A stretch of DNA of 33,679 nucleotides from a virus (IMGVR_UViG_3300045918_000843:1-33679); one strand, 5' to 3'. Counted from the first letter of the stretch, positions 7,713 to 15,325 are shown. Made by a program: numbers and translations. The notes: generated by a model from the letters alone, not told the origin.

Positions 7713-7998
7713 CGGCTACCAATACGGCTTTTACTAAAGTGGGGTTTGGGTAATTAACCATACCAGAGCCAAAGCCCCAACGATTCAAAATCCCCCTAGA
7801 AGTAAAACCATAGGTGTTGTCATTGGTTGGCGCGTCTAATTTTGTCACTTCGATAAAGCCCGAGACGCCGCTTATTTTTGTGACCGTAAAACCATACTCA
7901 GCTTTGTTGTTGGGGTTACGCAAAATACCGACCTTTTGACCGACCAAAAATGGTGTGGCTGTATTTTGTTCAATGATTTGTGTGTAGTCGTATTTCAT
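7705..7998 (-). CDS. Hypothetical protein, 97 residues
   Basis: No family recognised. The composition suggests a small beta-rich soluble domain (PFLVGQKVGILRNPNNKAEYG, then VTKISGVSGFIEVTKLD). There is a strong ribosome binding site (AAAGGA, 7 bases before ATG 7998), unlike most genes of the leftward operon. It is the first gene downstream of the consensus promoter/palindrome at 8046-8083, with about 50 bases of leader. It is expected to be well expressed when that promoter is free. Confidence 0.65.
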   Translation of the reverse strand: MKYDYTQIIEQNTATPFLVGQKVGILRNPNNKAEYGFTVTKISGVSGFIEVTKLDAPTNDNTYGFTSRGILNRWGFGSGMVNYPNPTLVKAVLVADV

Positions 7999-8045
7999 TT
8001 TCGTTTCCTTTAAGACCGAGTCGTCGGTTGGCGTTTATGCGTTTG

Positions 8046-8083
8046 CATGGTTTGAATTATAGCTATAATTCAAACCATGTCAA
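8046..8083 (-). promoter_or_regulatory. Consensus sigma-70 promoter embedded in a perfect 34-bp palindrome
   Basis: Positions 8046-8079 are a perfect inverted repeat with 17-base arms (CATGGTTTGAATTATAG and its complement) and no loop. On the minus strand a consensus -35 TTGACA (8083 down to 8078) and a consensus -10 TATAAT (8061 down to 8056) are separated by 16 bases. The palindrome covers the spacer, the -10 and the likely start point. This is the geometry of a strong promoter under a symmetric operator, reading toward the gene at 7998. The palindrome differs from the GGAATATC repressor half-sites at 9272-9314, so a different regulator is implied. Confidence 0.7.
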
Positions 8084-8091
8084 CGGTATGG

Positions 8092-8376
8092 TTACTTACT
8101 ACCCGCTTTGCCAGTGTCAGGATTGATATTTCCTTTTGTATCCCAGTTGTCAGTCGTCCTATCGTTGCCATTAGATTGGCGATACGGCGCAACCCTAGTG
8201 CCATTCTTTTTTGAGTAACCCCTGACGCTGTGAGCGCTGCGGTTAGCGCCCGTTCCCGTTGCACGTTTGCCACCGCCTCCGCCGCGACTGCCGCCGTGTG
8301 AGCCTTTGGCTTCTACGAATGGCGTTAAAAGAGCGCCCAATAGGGCTGTGAATAGTGAGCGGCGTGTGGTCGTCAT
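8092..8376 (-). CDS. Small secreted Gly-rich protein with VRGY...APYRQ motif
   Basis: A 94-residue protein with an N-terminal export signal (TTRRSLFTALLGALLTPFVEA, probable cleavage near residue 23). The twin arginine could make it a Tat substrate. A Gly-rich linker (GSRGGGGG) follows, then a C-terminal block HSVRGYSKKNGTRVAPYRQ and DNWDTKGNINPDTGK. That block resembles a short motif recurring in small exported phage and bacterial proteins, whose function I do not know. It begins 6 bases after the stop of the membrane-protein gene and ends just before the 8046-8083 promoter. It is probably co-transcribed with the repressor. Confidence 0.7.
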   Translation of the reverse strand: MTTTRRSLFTALLGALLTPFVEAKGSHGGSRGGGGGKRATGTGANRSAHSVRGYSKKNGTRVAPYRQSNGNDRTTDNWDTKGNINPDTGKAGSK

Positions 8377-8382
8377 AAATTG

Positions 8383-8883
8383 CTATTTGAGCGACTTATC
8401 TTTTTTCTCTAATTGATACTGCATGTGTGCCAATGGTGCAAACATTGTCACATTTCTATTTTTATCTAGTGCGAGATTTAACACTGTGTCGGCGACAGTA
8501 AGGCGCCAATACCACTCGCCAGTATCCGATGTTTTATCCCTCTTGATTTCGTAGCCATACCTGCTTGGCGTACCCCACTCGGTATCTGACGGTTTTGCAT
8601 TTTGAATCGTTAAGCCCTCTTCCGATATAACCCAGCGCTCCCATTGATAAGGTTCGCTAGTGCCTGTGAGGGGCTGTGCGAATGTCCAAGTGCCAAGTAA
8701 ATATTTTTGTGCTTGTTGTGGCGTTTCAATATTTGTATTGAGTGCAGCCTTTATTAGATTGATTGCCAAAATTCCAGCAACTATAAAAATCACAAAGGCA
8801 AAGTACTGCCAAGTCTTTGGCAGTTGCGCCAGCTTTTCTTTTTGCGTCTCGCTTTGGATCGGCTCAATTTTTAAGTCCTCCAT
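8383..8883 (-). CDS. Single-span membrane protein with extracytoplasmic domain, unknown function
   Basis: A 166-residue protein. A charged N-terminus is followed by one hydrophobic segment (residues about 27-46, WQYFAFVIFIVAGILAINLI), then a beta-rich domain with YLLGTWTF, YQWERWVISEEGLTIQ, GEWYWRLTVADTVLNLAL and a charged KKDKSLK tail. This is consistent with a periplasmic domain tethered to the inner membrane. There is a good ribosome binding site (AGGGAG). It starts 14 bases after the repressor stop, so it is very likely on the repressor transcript and made in the lysogen. A role such as superinfection exclusion is possible but inferred. The gene looks more AT-rich than the structural genes. 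Confidence 0.7.
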   Translation of the reverse strand: MEDLKIEPIQSETQKEKLAQLPKTWQYFAFVIFIVAGILAINLIKAALNTNIETPQQAQKYLLGTWTFAQPLTGTSEPYQWERWVISEEGLTIQNAKPSDTEWGTPSRYGYEIKRDKTSDTGEWYWRLTVADTVLNLALDKNRNVTMFAPLAHMQYQLEKKDKSLK

Positions 8884-8897
8884 CTCATCTCCCTTTC

Positions 8898-9269
8898 TTA
8901 GGTTGGCATTGTTGGCTCGGGGATTCCCGCAGCATCAAGCACTGTTTTGATTACTTCCCGCGTTTTTGGCGGCGCTGCTAGTAACTGCCTTGCCGCGCGT
9001 TGCACATCTGGTTTTGATCGCCTGAACTCATCTACCAAAAACAATTCTGTTGGCGTGATTTGCACGCCCAGCGTGCCCTTCCCAACCAAGATATAGGCAA
9101 CGTCAATACCTGCCGAACCAAGGGCTGTTAAGTATTGCACGTCAGGTGTTCGTGTGCCTCTTTCATAGTTGTACTGTGCAATTTTTTTAACGCCACCCAA
9201 TGCACCAAAAGCCTCTTGCGTGTAGCCGAGTTTTTCGCGTACTTCACGCAATCTTTCAAATACTTCCAT
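8898..9269 (-). CDS. Phage repressor, XRE-type helix-turn-helix (c-like)
   Basis: A 123-residue DNA-binding protein. The N-terminal HTH spans about residues 3-58 (FERLREVREKLGYTQEAFGALG, then KKIAQYNYERGTRTPDVQYL), followed by VAYILVGKGT and a helical C-terminus for dimerisation. There is no peptidase or RecA-cleavable domain. I chose ATG 9269 over the longer frame to 9443 because it starts at the HTH, has an AGGA site, and leaves the operator repeats free; the start codon itself lies at the edge of the first operator. It is divergent from the gene at 9351, the usual lysis-lysogeny switch arrangement, and should repress both that gene and itself. Confidence 0.85.
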   Translation of the reverse strand: MEVFERLREVREKLGYTQEAFGALGGVKKIAQYNYERGTRTPDVQYLTALGSAGIDVAYILVGKGTLGVQITPTELFLVDEFRRSKPDVQRAARQLLAAPPKTREVIKTVLDAAGIPEPTMPT

Positions 9270-9317
9270 TTGGAATATCCTTACTACTAGTAATGATATT
9301 CCAAATGGAATATCATT
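9267..9317. promoter_or_regulatory. Repressor operator region with three GGAATATC half-sites
   Basis: GGAATATC occurs at 9272-9279 and 9307-9314, and inverted as GATATTCC at 9295-9302. The last two form a near-contiguous dyad with 11-base arms and a 4-base spacer (9292-9317). Outer arms CATTTGGAATATC (9267-9279) and GATATTCCAAATG (9295-9307) also match perfectly around a 15-base spacer. TTGGAA inside the repeats could act as a -35 in each direction. This is the expected operator between divergent repressor and early promoters. In Mu the operators also serve as the transposition enhancer; whether that holds here is unknown. Confidence 0.75.
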
Positions 9318-9350
9318 CGTACATCTTAACAAGACGCAACGGGACAAAAA

Positions 9351-9557
9351 ATGGCACTTACACCGCAACAGGTCAAAACCAAATTCAAACGCGAAGGCGT
9401 AACTTTCACCGACTGGGCAACCAAAAACGGCTTTAACCGCCACCTGGTCTACCTAGTTTTGAATGGCCAGCACAAATGCAACTGGGGTAAGGGTCACGCC
9501 TGCGCCGTTGCGCTTGGTCTCAAAACTTCAGATTCTAGCGAATCGGTGTCAGCTTGA
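9351..9557 (+). CDS. BcepMu gp16-like phage regulator (Ner/Cro-position HTH)
   Basis: A 68-residue DNA-binding protein, the first rightward early gene, opposite the repressor. The pattern LTPQQVKTKFKREGVTFTDWATKNGF, NRHLVYLVLNG and a final AVALGLK fits the BcepMu gp16 phage-associated family (TIGR04111 as I recall it), a small helix-turn-helix. By position it plays the part of Ner in Mu, damping repressor and early transcription. It stops in the bases that form the next gene's start (TTGATG). Confidence 0.8.
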   Translation: MALTPQQVKTKFKREGVTFTDWATKNGFNRHLVYLVLNGQHKCNWGKGHACAVALGLKTSDSSESVSA

Positions 9558-9886
9558 TGTCTACGCCGCCACCCACCCAAACCAACCGCCCGAGCACCAG
9601 AGCGCCACGAGCGCCCGAGAGCCTGCGCGTCGGGTGTGGTGGTGGCACCCATACCCCTACGCCCTCTGTGGCTAGCCGCCTTGGACTGGACCAGCCGCAT
9701 TTGCTGCGGATGCTGGCCGAGGTGTGCGAGCAGATGGAGGTGACACCTGATGAGATGCCTTACGGCTATCGCACGTTGGCACTGGCTGCGCTGCACGACG
9801 TGGACTGCTTGATTACGACCTACATCGCTAGCTATTGCAAAAACAGCCTTGCTAGCAACCCCGCACAACAAACATTTGATTTTTAA
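9557..9886 (+). CDS. Hypothetical early protein, 109 residues
   Basis: No family recognised. The first 35 residues are Pro/Thr/Arg-rich and likely disordered. The rest is helical (PHLLRMLAEVCEQMEVTPDEMPYGYRTLALAALHDVDCLI). Its ATG shares bases with the stop of the regulator gene, and it is followed by the DUF3102-like gene after 11 bases. It is part of the early operon; a small DNA-binding or adaptor role is possible but unsupported. Confidence 0.55.
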   Translation: MSTPPPTQTNRPSTRAPRAPESLRVGCGGGTHTPTPSVASRLGLDQPHLLRMLAEVCEQMEVTPDEMPYGYRTLALAALHDVDCLITTYIASYCKNSLASNPAQQTFDF

Positions 9887-9897
9887 AGGAATGAACC

Positions 9898-10926
9898 ATG
9901 AGTAAAACAACCGCCCTAGCCACCCAAGCCGCCGCCCAGTTTGAGGTGATGACCCCGCTAGAAGAATGCTTGGTAGATTTTGGTTTGCAGCACGCAACAA
10001 CGGATGAGTTGCTGGATGCTGGATTGGTCGCACTCAATAAAAGTATGTACCACGCTTGCCAAGCAGGCGTTGTATTTTGGCGAGTACGAGAGCAATTAAA
10101 TACCGACTGCGACAAATCGCAGTCGGGGAATTTAAAAGATTGGATTGTTAAAAATGGCATTTCAGAGCGGCGCGTGTATGAGTGCATCAAGCTAGCCAAG
10201 TTTTATGCAAGGTTACCTGCGCCTGAGCGTGCAAAGCTACATAAATTGAGTTTGCGCAAAGCGATATTACTTAGCGCTGCCTCCCAAGACGTGATCGACA
10301 AAGCCGCCGAGGGTGGGCAGGACTTGCTAGATGAGGCAGAACTCATGAGCTACCACGACTTGCGCAAGGTGGTGGAGGGTTTGCGCGGTGAGAACGCGAG
10401 TGCGGAGCACAGAATTGAGGTGCTAGAGAAACAGTTGTCGCGCCCCGACCCTGCCACGGTGCGCGGCTCGGACTACAACGCGCAGACGCTGATGGTGCGG
10501 GATGAGTGCATGGCCTATTTGACTAGCCTCACACTCTCTTTGGATGGCATTCGAAGGGTGTTTGACAAGGTTTGCCAGACCCCACAAGCGCCCGAATTTA
10601 ATTTGCAAATAGAGCAGCTTTGGTTGACCGCTTGCATGATGCATGCCAAGGCCTCTACCGTGGTGAGTAGCTTGGCTGAGGAGTCGCCGCTGCCCAGTCT
10701 GCCTGAGGTGGTGCGCCCCGTGCATACGTTAACGGCTGAGGAGTCGGCGCATTGGCTCTCTGAGGAAAAGATGCTGCGTGCGCAGTGGTCGGGCCAGGAA
10801 GCAGGCAGGGCGATTAACCGTGCGGCGACCCTAGCAGATGAGCCACGCGGGCGTGGGCGACCATCGAAGCTGGACGCGCAAGCAAGGCAGGTGGCACAAG
10901 CAGCCAAAGCAAAGACTGTGGGCTAA
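9898..10926 (+). CDS. DUF3102-like phage early protein
   Basis: A 342-residue, mostly helical protein lying directly before the transposase, a place where BcepMu-type phages have a similar gene. Residues about 45-130 (LNKSMYHACQAGVVFWRVREQL, LKDWIVKNGISERRVYECIKLAKFY) resemble the DUF3102 pattern, in which a helical segment precedes an HTH-like ISERRVYECIKLA. A coiled-coil section follows (ENASAEHRIEVLEKQL). The C-terminus carries an AT-hook-like RGRGRPSK. A DNA-binding accessory or regulatory role in transposition is inferred. Confidence 0.65.
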   Translation: MSKTTALATQAAAQFEVMTPLEECLVDFGLQHATTDELLDAGLVALNKSMYHACQAGVVFWRVREQLNTDCDKSQSGNLKDWIVKNGISERRVYECIKLAKFYARLPAPERAKLHKLSLRKAILLSAASQDVIDKAAEGGQDLLDEAELMSYHDLRKVVEGLRGENASAEHRIEVLEKQLSRPDPATVRGSDYNAQTLMVRDECMAYLTSLTLSLDGIRRVFDKVCQTPQAPEFNLQIEQLWLTACMMHAKASTVVSSLAEESPLPSLPEVVRPVHTLTAEESAHWLSEEKMLRAQWSGQEAGRAINRAATLADEPRGRGRPSKLDAQARQVAQAAKAKTVG

Positions 10927-10938
10927 GGATCACCTGCC

Positions 10939-12684
10939 ATGCATAAGCTACCCAGCAAACCTAGCCTTGCCCTGGCACCGCTCACAAAGCGGGGCATGAT
11001 TTTGACGAATCAATCGAGTGCGCCCGTAAGCAAGCAATTAGATTTTGCAAGCGAAAAAATACGGACTCGCACAACCGCACGCAGGGATGTGGTGCTGTAT
11101 GTGGATGGATTAGTTGCCAAGGGACTGTCTCAGCGCAAAGCAGTGGAGCAATTGCGTCGTTCTTATGAGTATGAATTACTCGAGCCCGAATTGATGCGTG
11201 CCCTTTGTGCGGCGGCTGTGGCAGGTCGTGGATGCCCCAGCAAAGCGGTGATTAGCCAGTGGCGCAAGACCCTCAAAGCCATGCCTAGCGAAGACAGCGC
11301 AGCTGCCTTAATGCCCAAGTGGCAAGGTAAGGTCACCGCACCCGCCCCTTGGATGGCGCAAGCGGCTGTCATTTACAACGCCCCTAGCAAGCCTGCGGCG
11401 GCGGCAGTACACCGCGAGTTGACCGAAGTGCATGGCTATACCTGCACCTACGACATGGTGCTTGGCTATTTGCGTGCCTTGCCTGCACAGTACGGCGAGC
11501 AAAGCGCTGCCCGCATGGGAAGCAACTTGCACAGGCTCAAACTAAAACCATACAAGCCTCGGACAACGGAAAACATGCTGGCGGGTGATGTGTATGCCGC
11601 TGACGGCTACCGCGCAGACGTATTGATTGCCCACCCCATTACGGGTGATATTTGGCGACCAGAGTTGACCGTCGGTATGGACGTACGTAGTCGCTTTATT
11701 GTGGGCTAGCGTGCAGATGAGCATGAGGGTACGGTTGCCGTGCAGAACATGTGGGCAGAAGCCTTTACGCGTCATCGCCATGTACCGCTAGACCTCTACA
11801 TCGACAACGGCTCAGGTCATAAAAACAAACTGATGAGCACAGATGGCACAGGTTTTTACGACCGTGCAGGCGTGTGCGTGACGCATGCCCACCCTGGCAA
11901 TCCGCATGGCAAGGGTTGGATTGAGCGCTTCTTTCGCATCATGAAAGAGGACTTCTTAAAACTGTGGCAGCCTGAGTTTTACTTTGGCGGCGACATGGCG
12001 CCTGAGATCAAAAACAAAATCACTCGCGAAGTACGTGCTGGACACCGCAAGCTACCCAGTGCTGCCCAGTTTGCCGATGCATTTAACGCATGGCTTGCAC
12101 GCTATCACAGCCGACCACACCCAGAAATGCCAGGGCGAAGTATTGCCAGTGTGTGGGCTGAATTAGAGCCCGTCTCCCCAGCACTTGACGAAATCAGCCT
12201 GAAGCGCCAAGTCACCCAAATCAGTGTTGTACGCGGGATGCTCAATCACGGCAAACGCAAATACCGTGCGCCAGAATTATTGGCCTATACAGGGCAAAAA
12301 CTCTTACTGGAGTACGACTTGTTAGACGATCAAGTCGCCATTGTTTGCACCTTGGATGGTCGCTTTATTTGCGATGCAGCGCTGGTCAGTGCCATTGATG
12401 TCTTTGCGCCGAATCGACAAGAAGAAAAGCGTCAGCAACGCGCACAAGGACAAGCCAAGCGGACAGCGCTACGTGCTGATGTGCAACGAGCCCGCGCAGG
12501 TTTACTCATCGACGCAGAGGCCACAGCTGTAGGTACGCACGACTTACTAGACGTGCCCACACGCCTGATTTCAAACGGCGCTGAAGACGATTTCGACATC
12601 GACATCGACATTACCGAGCTATCGCCTAGCCCAAACCGACCAACCAATCAACCCTCACCAACCCAAGGAGACCTTGATGACTGA
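10939..12684 (+). pseudogene. MuA-type DDE transposase interrupted by an in-frame amber codon
   Basis: Transposase for integration and replicative transposition. Both halves lie in one frame: codons 1-256 (10939-11706), TAG at 11707-11709, then continuous coding to 12684. The full product would be 581 residues. Residues 45-200 hold HTH DNA-binding subdomains. The catalytic core has AADGYRAD (Asp222), LYIDNGSG (Asp289) and GWIERFF (Glu329), followed by a beta-barrel-like domain and a basic C-terminus for MuB contact. The amber codon lies between Asp222 and Asp289, so the short product lacks two catalytic residues; a restart at ATG 11740 would lack the first. MuA, as I recall it, has Trp at the aligned place (LGWR), so TGG to TAG is a one-base explanation. 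No frameshift or other damage is seen. Suppression or sequencing error remain possible. Confidence 0.9.
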
Positions 12685-13627
12685 AACCACAAAGTATGCA
12701 CCTCACTACAGCAAAGAGGACATCGCCATAGCCGAGCGCGTGAACGCTTGGCTGGTGCAGCGCAGTTACAGCCAAGCCGCGCTGGGACGGCTGGCACGCA
12801 TTGCTGCCAGCACGCTCAATCAGATTTTGAAGGGTAACTATGCCACTAGCCCGACCAAGCAGCTGCAAGCGGTGGACGGTGCTATGCAACGTGCCGACGA
12901 TAGCCAAGCTGATGCCGCTACGCCGCCCGTAGAGACCAGCGTGTACAAGCTCGCGTTTGCCGCCTGCGGCATGGCACGGCGCTACCGCAACTTTGCGGTG
13001 CTATCAGCGCGAGTGGGCACAGGCAAGACGTTTGCGCTCAAGCGCTATGCGCGAAGTAAAGGCAACACGCACCTAATTGAGGCCACGCCCACCATGACCC
13101 CGCAAAGCCTTGTGAAATTATTGGCACGGGTCGTGCTGGGTGTCGAGATTAAAGGCGGCATGGACGACAGATTTCTAGCGGTCGTCGCTGCCCTACGCAA
13201 CACGGATAGCTTGCTCATCATTGACGAAGCCGAAACCATGACCAACAAGCAGCTAGAGGTCATCCGCCGCCTGCGCGACCTTGCCGATGTAGGCGTAGTT
13301 CTGGCAGGCACAGAGTTTTTGAGTGCGCTCATCAAACCCGAGCGCGGCCAGTTTGGACAAATCCGCAGCCGCGCAGGCTACTGGCCTGAGACCGTACAAG
13401 CCATCACCGCAGAGGATGCCGCCGCCTTGGTGCAAGCGCACCTGGGCAACGAAGAAGTGGGCGACGACGTGGTGGCACGGCTCTACGCCTACTCGCGTGG
13501 CAGCGCTCGGATGCTGTGCGAAGGCTTGCTGGCAGGCATCAAAGAGTTCCGCAAGGGCCGCGAGATCAACGTCAAGTTGGTGGATGCCGTCGCCAAGCAA
13601 GCGCTGTGCTTGCAATCTTTAGCTTAA
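12677..13627 (+). CDS. MuB-type AAA+ ATPase, transposition target DNA activator
   Basis: An ATP-dependent DNA-binding protein that delivers target DNA to the transposase and confers target immunity in Mu. In the 316-residue protein an N-terminal HTH covers about 15-65 (YSQAALGRLARIAASTLNQIL). The P-loop ARVGTGKT is at 111-118 and Walker B LLIIDE at 179-184, followed by a sensor-like VVLAGTEF. The C-terminal helical domain includes YAYSRGSARMLCEGLL. ATG 12677 was chosen over TTG 12674 because of a clear AAGGAG site; it overlaps the transposase end by 8 bases. The gene is intact although the transposase is not. Confidence 0.92.
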   Translation: MTETTKYAPHYSKEDIAIAERVNAWLVQRSYSQAALGRLARIAASTLNQILKGNYATSPTKQLQAVDGAMQRADDSQADAATPPVETSVYKLAFAACGMARRYRNFAVLSARVGTGKTFALKRYARSKGNTHLIEATPTMTPQSLVKLLARVVLGVEIKGGMDDRFLAVVAALRNTDSLLIIDEAETMTNKQLEVIRRLRDLADVGVVLAGTEFLSALIKPERGQFGQIRSRAGYWPETVQAITAEDAAALVQAHLGNEEVGDDVVARLYAYSRGSARMLCEGLLAGIKEFRKGREINVKLVDAVAKQALCLQSLA

Positions 13628-13640
13628 ACAGGAGATCACC

Positions 13641-13826
13641 ATGCAACGCAACGAATACGGCTACATCTACACCCCCGATCCACTGCTGACGCGCCGCCAA
13701 AAAGTGCAGCGGTTCTTCCAACGCCGCAAGCCGCTATTTTGGACGCTGGTTGGTGTATTTGGCTACATCGCCATCACAGCGCTCATACAAACACTAGACG
13801 CGCAAGCGCTGCGGAGTTTGGGATGA
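13641..13826 (+). CDS. Small single-span membrane protein
   Basis: A 61-residue protein: a basic, tyrosine-containing N-terminal part (RRQKVQRFFQRRKP), then one transmembrane helix (LFWTLVGVFGYIAITALI), consistent with N-in topology by the positive-inside rule. There is an AGGAG-type binding site 13 bases after MuB. Its stop overlaps the next start as ATGA. Function is unknown; it is part of the early operon. Confidence 0.6.
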   Translation: MQRNEYGYIYTPDPLLTRRQKVQRFFQRRKPLFWTLVGVFGYIAITALIQTLDAQALRSLG

Positions 13827-14098
13827 AAGGCATACACATGGTAGGCGCCGCCGATCCCATGCTGGTAACGCAGGTAATAACGCCCGTGCAGCGCACATCA
13901 AGCGCCACACGCTGTGACCGCATGGGCGTGTGTCAAAACCTGACGCCACGCTGCGCTGGCTGCGATCTAGTACGCGGCTGCAAACCAACACCAAAACCCG
14001 CATGGCCATTTCCGCAAGCGCCTGTGCCGAGCGGGTATCTATCAAAGGCCGAGCTGCCATACCTCAAACGAGAGCACACGCTGTGCGCCGCTGATTAG
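13823..14098 (+). CDS. Cys-rich small protein, possible zinc binding
   Basis: A 91-residue protein. The central CDRMGVCQNLTPRCAGCDLVRGC contains five closely spaced cysteines, suggestive of a zinc knuckle. The C-terminus is Pro-rich (KPTPKPAWPFPQAPVP), then YLSKAELPYLKREHTLC. The ATG overlaps the preceding stop, which favours this start over the longer frame beginning at 13739. No family recognised; zinc binding is inferred from Cys spacing only. Confidence 0.55.
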   Translation: MKGIHMVGAADPMLVTQVITPVQRTSSATRCDRMGVCQNLTPRCAGCDLVRGCKPTPKPAWPFPQAPVPSGYLSKAELPYLKREHTLCAAD

Positions 14099-14107
14099 GA
14101 GTCACGC

Positions 14108-14515
14108 ATGAAATCCAACCTCATCAAAGACATAACTATGTGGCACTTAAACGCCGCGCATAAAGGGCGCAGTTGCGGCATCAAGGTGGAAGCCTTAGCT
14201 CGCAAAGTCAATGTGAGCCAGCGCGACGTGCGTCAAGCCGTGAGCGACCTGCGCGAAGACGGCGTGCCAGTTGCCGCCACGCCAGCCACGGGCTACTACA
14301 TCGCTCAAACGGCAGATGAGGTTGATGAGTGCTGCCAGTTTTTGCGCCGCCGCGCCATGCATAGCCTGCGCCTCGAGTCCCGCCTGCGCAAGGTCGCGCT
14401 GCCAGAGCTGCTCGGGCAGATCAGCCTAGACGTGAGCGAGCCGCCAACCGATATGTCCGTCAACCCGATCACCCAATTTATTAACCACGCCAACCAAGGA
14501 AAACACCATGACTGA
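14108..14515 (+). CDS. Winged-helix DNA-binding protein
   Basis: A 135-residue protein. The N-terminal 75 residues read as a winged helix: MWHLNAAHKGRSCGIKVEALARKVNVSQRDVRQAVSDLRE supplies the HTH, and DGVPVAATPATGYYIAQT the wing. A helical, Arg-rich tail follows (CCQFLRRRAMHSLRLESRLRK). Similar small HTH proteins occur in the early operons of Mu-like phages. There is an AGGAG site, and the stop overlaps the DUF3164 start by 8 bases. The target is unknown; it is one candidate for binding the 8046-8079 palindrome. Confidence 0.7.
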   Translation: MKSNLIKDITMWHLNAAHKGRSCGIKVEALARKVNVSQRDVRQAVSDLREDGVPVAATPATGYYIAQTADEVDECCQFLRRRAMHSLRLESRLRKVALPELLGQISLDVSEPPTDMSVNPITQFINHANQGKHHD

Positions 14516-15128
14516 AAAAACCACCATACCAGAGGGATTCTGGGAACGCGCCGACGGCACATTAGTGCCCGAGACCAAAGTCAAAGAAATCGACAAACTG
14601 CGCGACAGTTTGGTGCGCGAGATCATTGGTAAAGCCCGCAGCACTAACCGAGAACTTGCCACATTCAAAGGCGCGGTCATGGACGATATTGCCGCCTTTG
14701 TCTCCACTAGCGCGACTCAGTACGAGGCCAAGATTGGCGGCACAAAAGGTAACGTCACGTTGCTGTCTTTTGATGGACGCTTAAAAATCCAGCGCTCCAT
14801 GCAAGACAAGATCACGTTTGGCGAGCAGCTGCAAGCCGCCAAGGCGCTGATTGATGAGTGCATGAAGGACTGGACGAAGGACAGCAACGACAACATCAAG
14901 GCGCTTATCAATAACGCCTTCCAAGTCGATGCACAAGGCCAAGTCAGCACAGGCCGCGTGCTTGGGCTGCGCACCATCAAGATCAGCGATGAGCGCTGGA
15001 CGCAGGCGATGCAGGCTATTGCCGACTCAATGCAAACGGTCAGCAGCAAAGCGTACATACGCTGCTACGAGCGCAACGATGCAAGCGGTGAATACACCCC
15101 GATTAGCTTAGATGTTGCGAGTGCCTAA
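14508..15128 (+). CDS. DUF3164 family phage protein
   Basis: A 206-residue protein of a family widespread in the early region of Mu-like phages. The signature is IPEGFWERADGTLVPETKVKEIDKLRDSLV at the start, an ATQYEAKIGGTKGNVTLLSFDGRLKIQRS beta segment, and TGRVLGLRTIKISDERWTQAMQAIADSM near the end. Length is normal. The biochemical role is unknown; the family is sometimes labelled sulfate transporter-like without basis. It lies in a coupled run with the winged-helix gene. Confidence 0.85.
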   Translation: MTEKTTIPEGFWERADGTLVPETKVKEIDKLRDSLVREIIGKARSTNRELATFKGAVMDDIAAFVSTSATQYEAKIGGTKGNVTLLSFDGRLKIQRSMQDKITFGEQLQAAKALIDECMKDWTKDSNDNIKALINNAFQVDAQGQVSTGRVLGLRTIKISDERWTQAMQAIADSMQTVSSKAYIRCYERNDASGEYTPISLDVASA

Positions 15129-15131
15129 ACC

Positions 15132-15308
15132 ATGAAAAGCATCGAACAAATAGCCGAAATCGCCTACACCGAATACATGCGCGTGCGACAAGCTAATACG
15201 CGCGGCGCATGCATGACCTTTGGCTGGTCAGCGCTCGATACCACCACTAAATCGGCGTGGATATCTGCCATACAAAAAGTACGTGATGAGATAGCCGCAG
15301 TCCATTAA
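15132..15308 (+). CDS. Small hypothetical protein, 58 residues
   Basis: Starts with MKSIEQIAEIAYTEY three bases after the DUF3164 stop and ends at TAA 15306-15308. It is helical with a W-containing segment (GWSALDTTTKSAWISAIQKVRDEI). Similar short proteins follow DUF3164 in several Mu-like phages as far as I recall, but no function is known. It is supported by tight spacing and continuous early-operon context. Confidence 0.55.
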   Translation: MKSIEQIAEIAYTEYMRVRQANTRGACMTFGWSALDTTTKSAWISAIQKVRDEIAAVH

Positions 15309-15325
15309 CCACACGAAAGAAAACT

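Noticed and set aside
9494-10033. Long minus-strand open frame (179 codons) opposite the early genes
   Set aside because: It is a shadow of the plus-strand genes at 9557 and 9898, without binding site or recognisable protein pattern.
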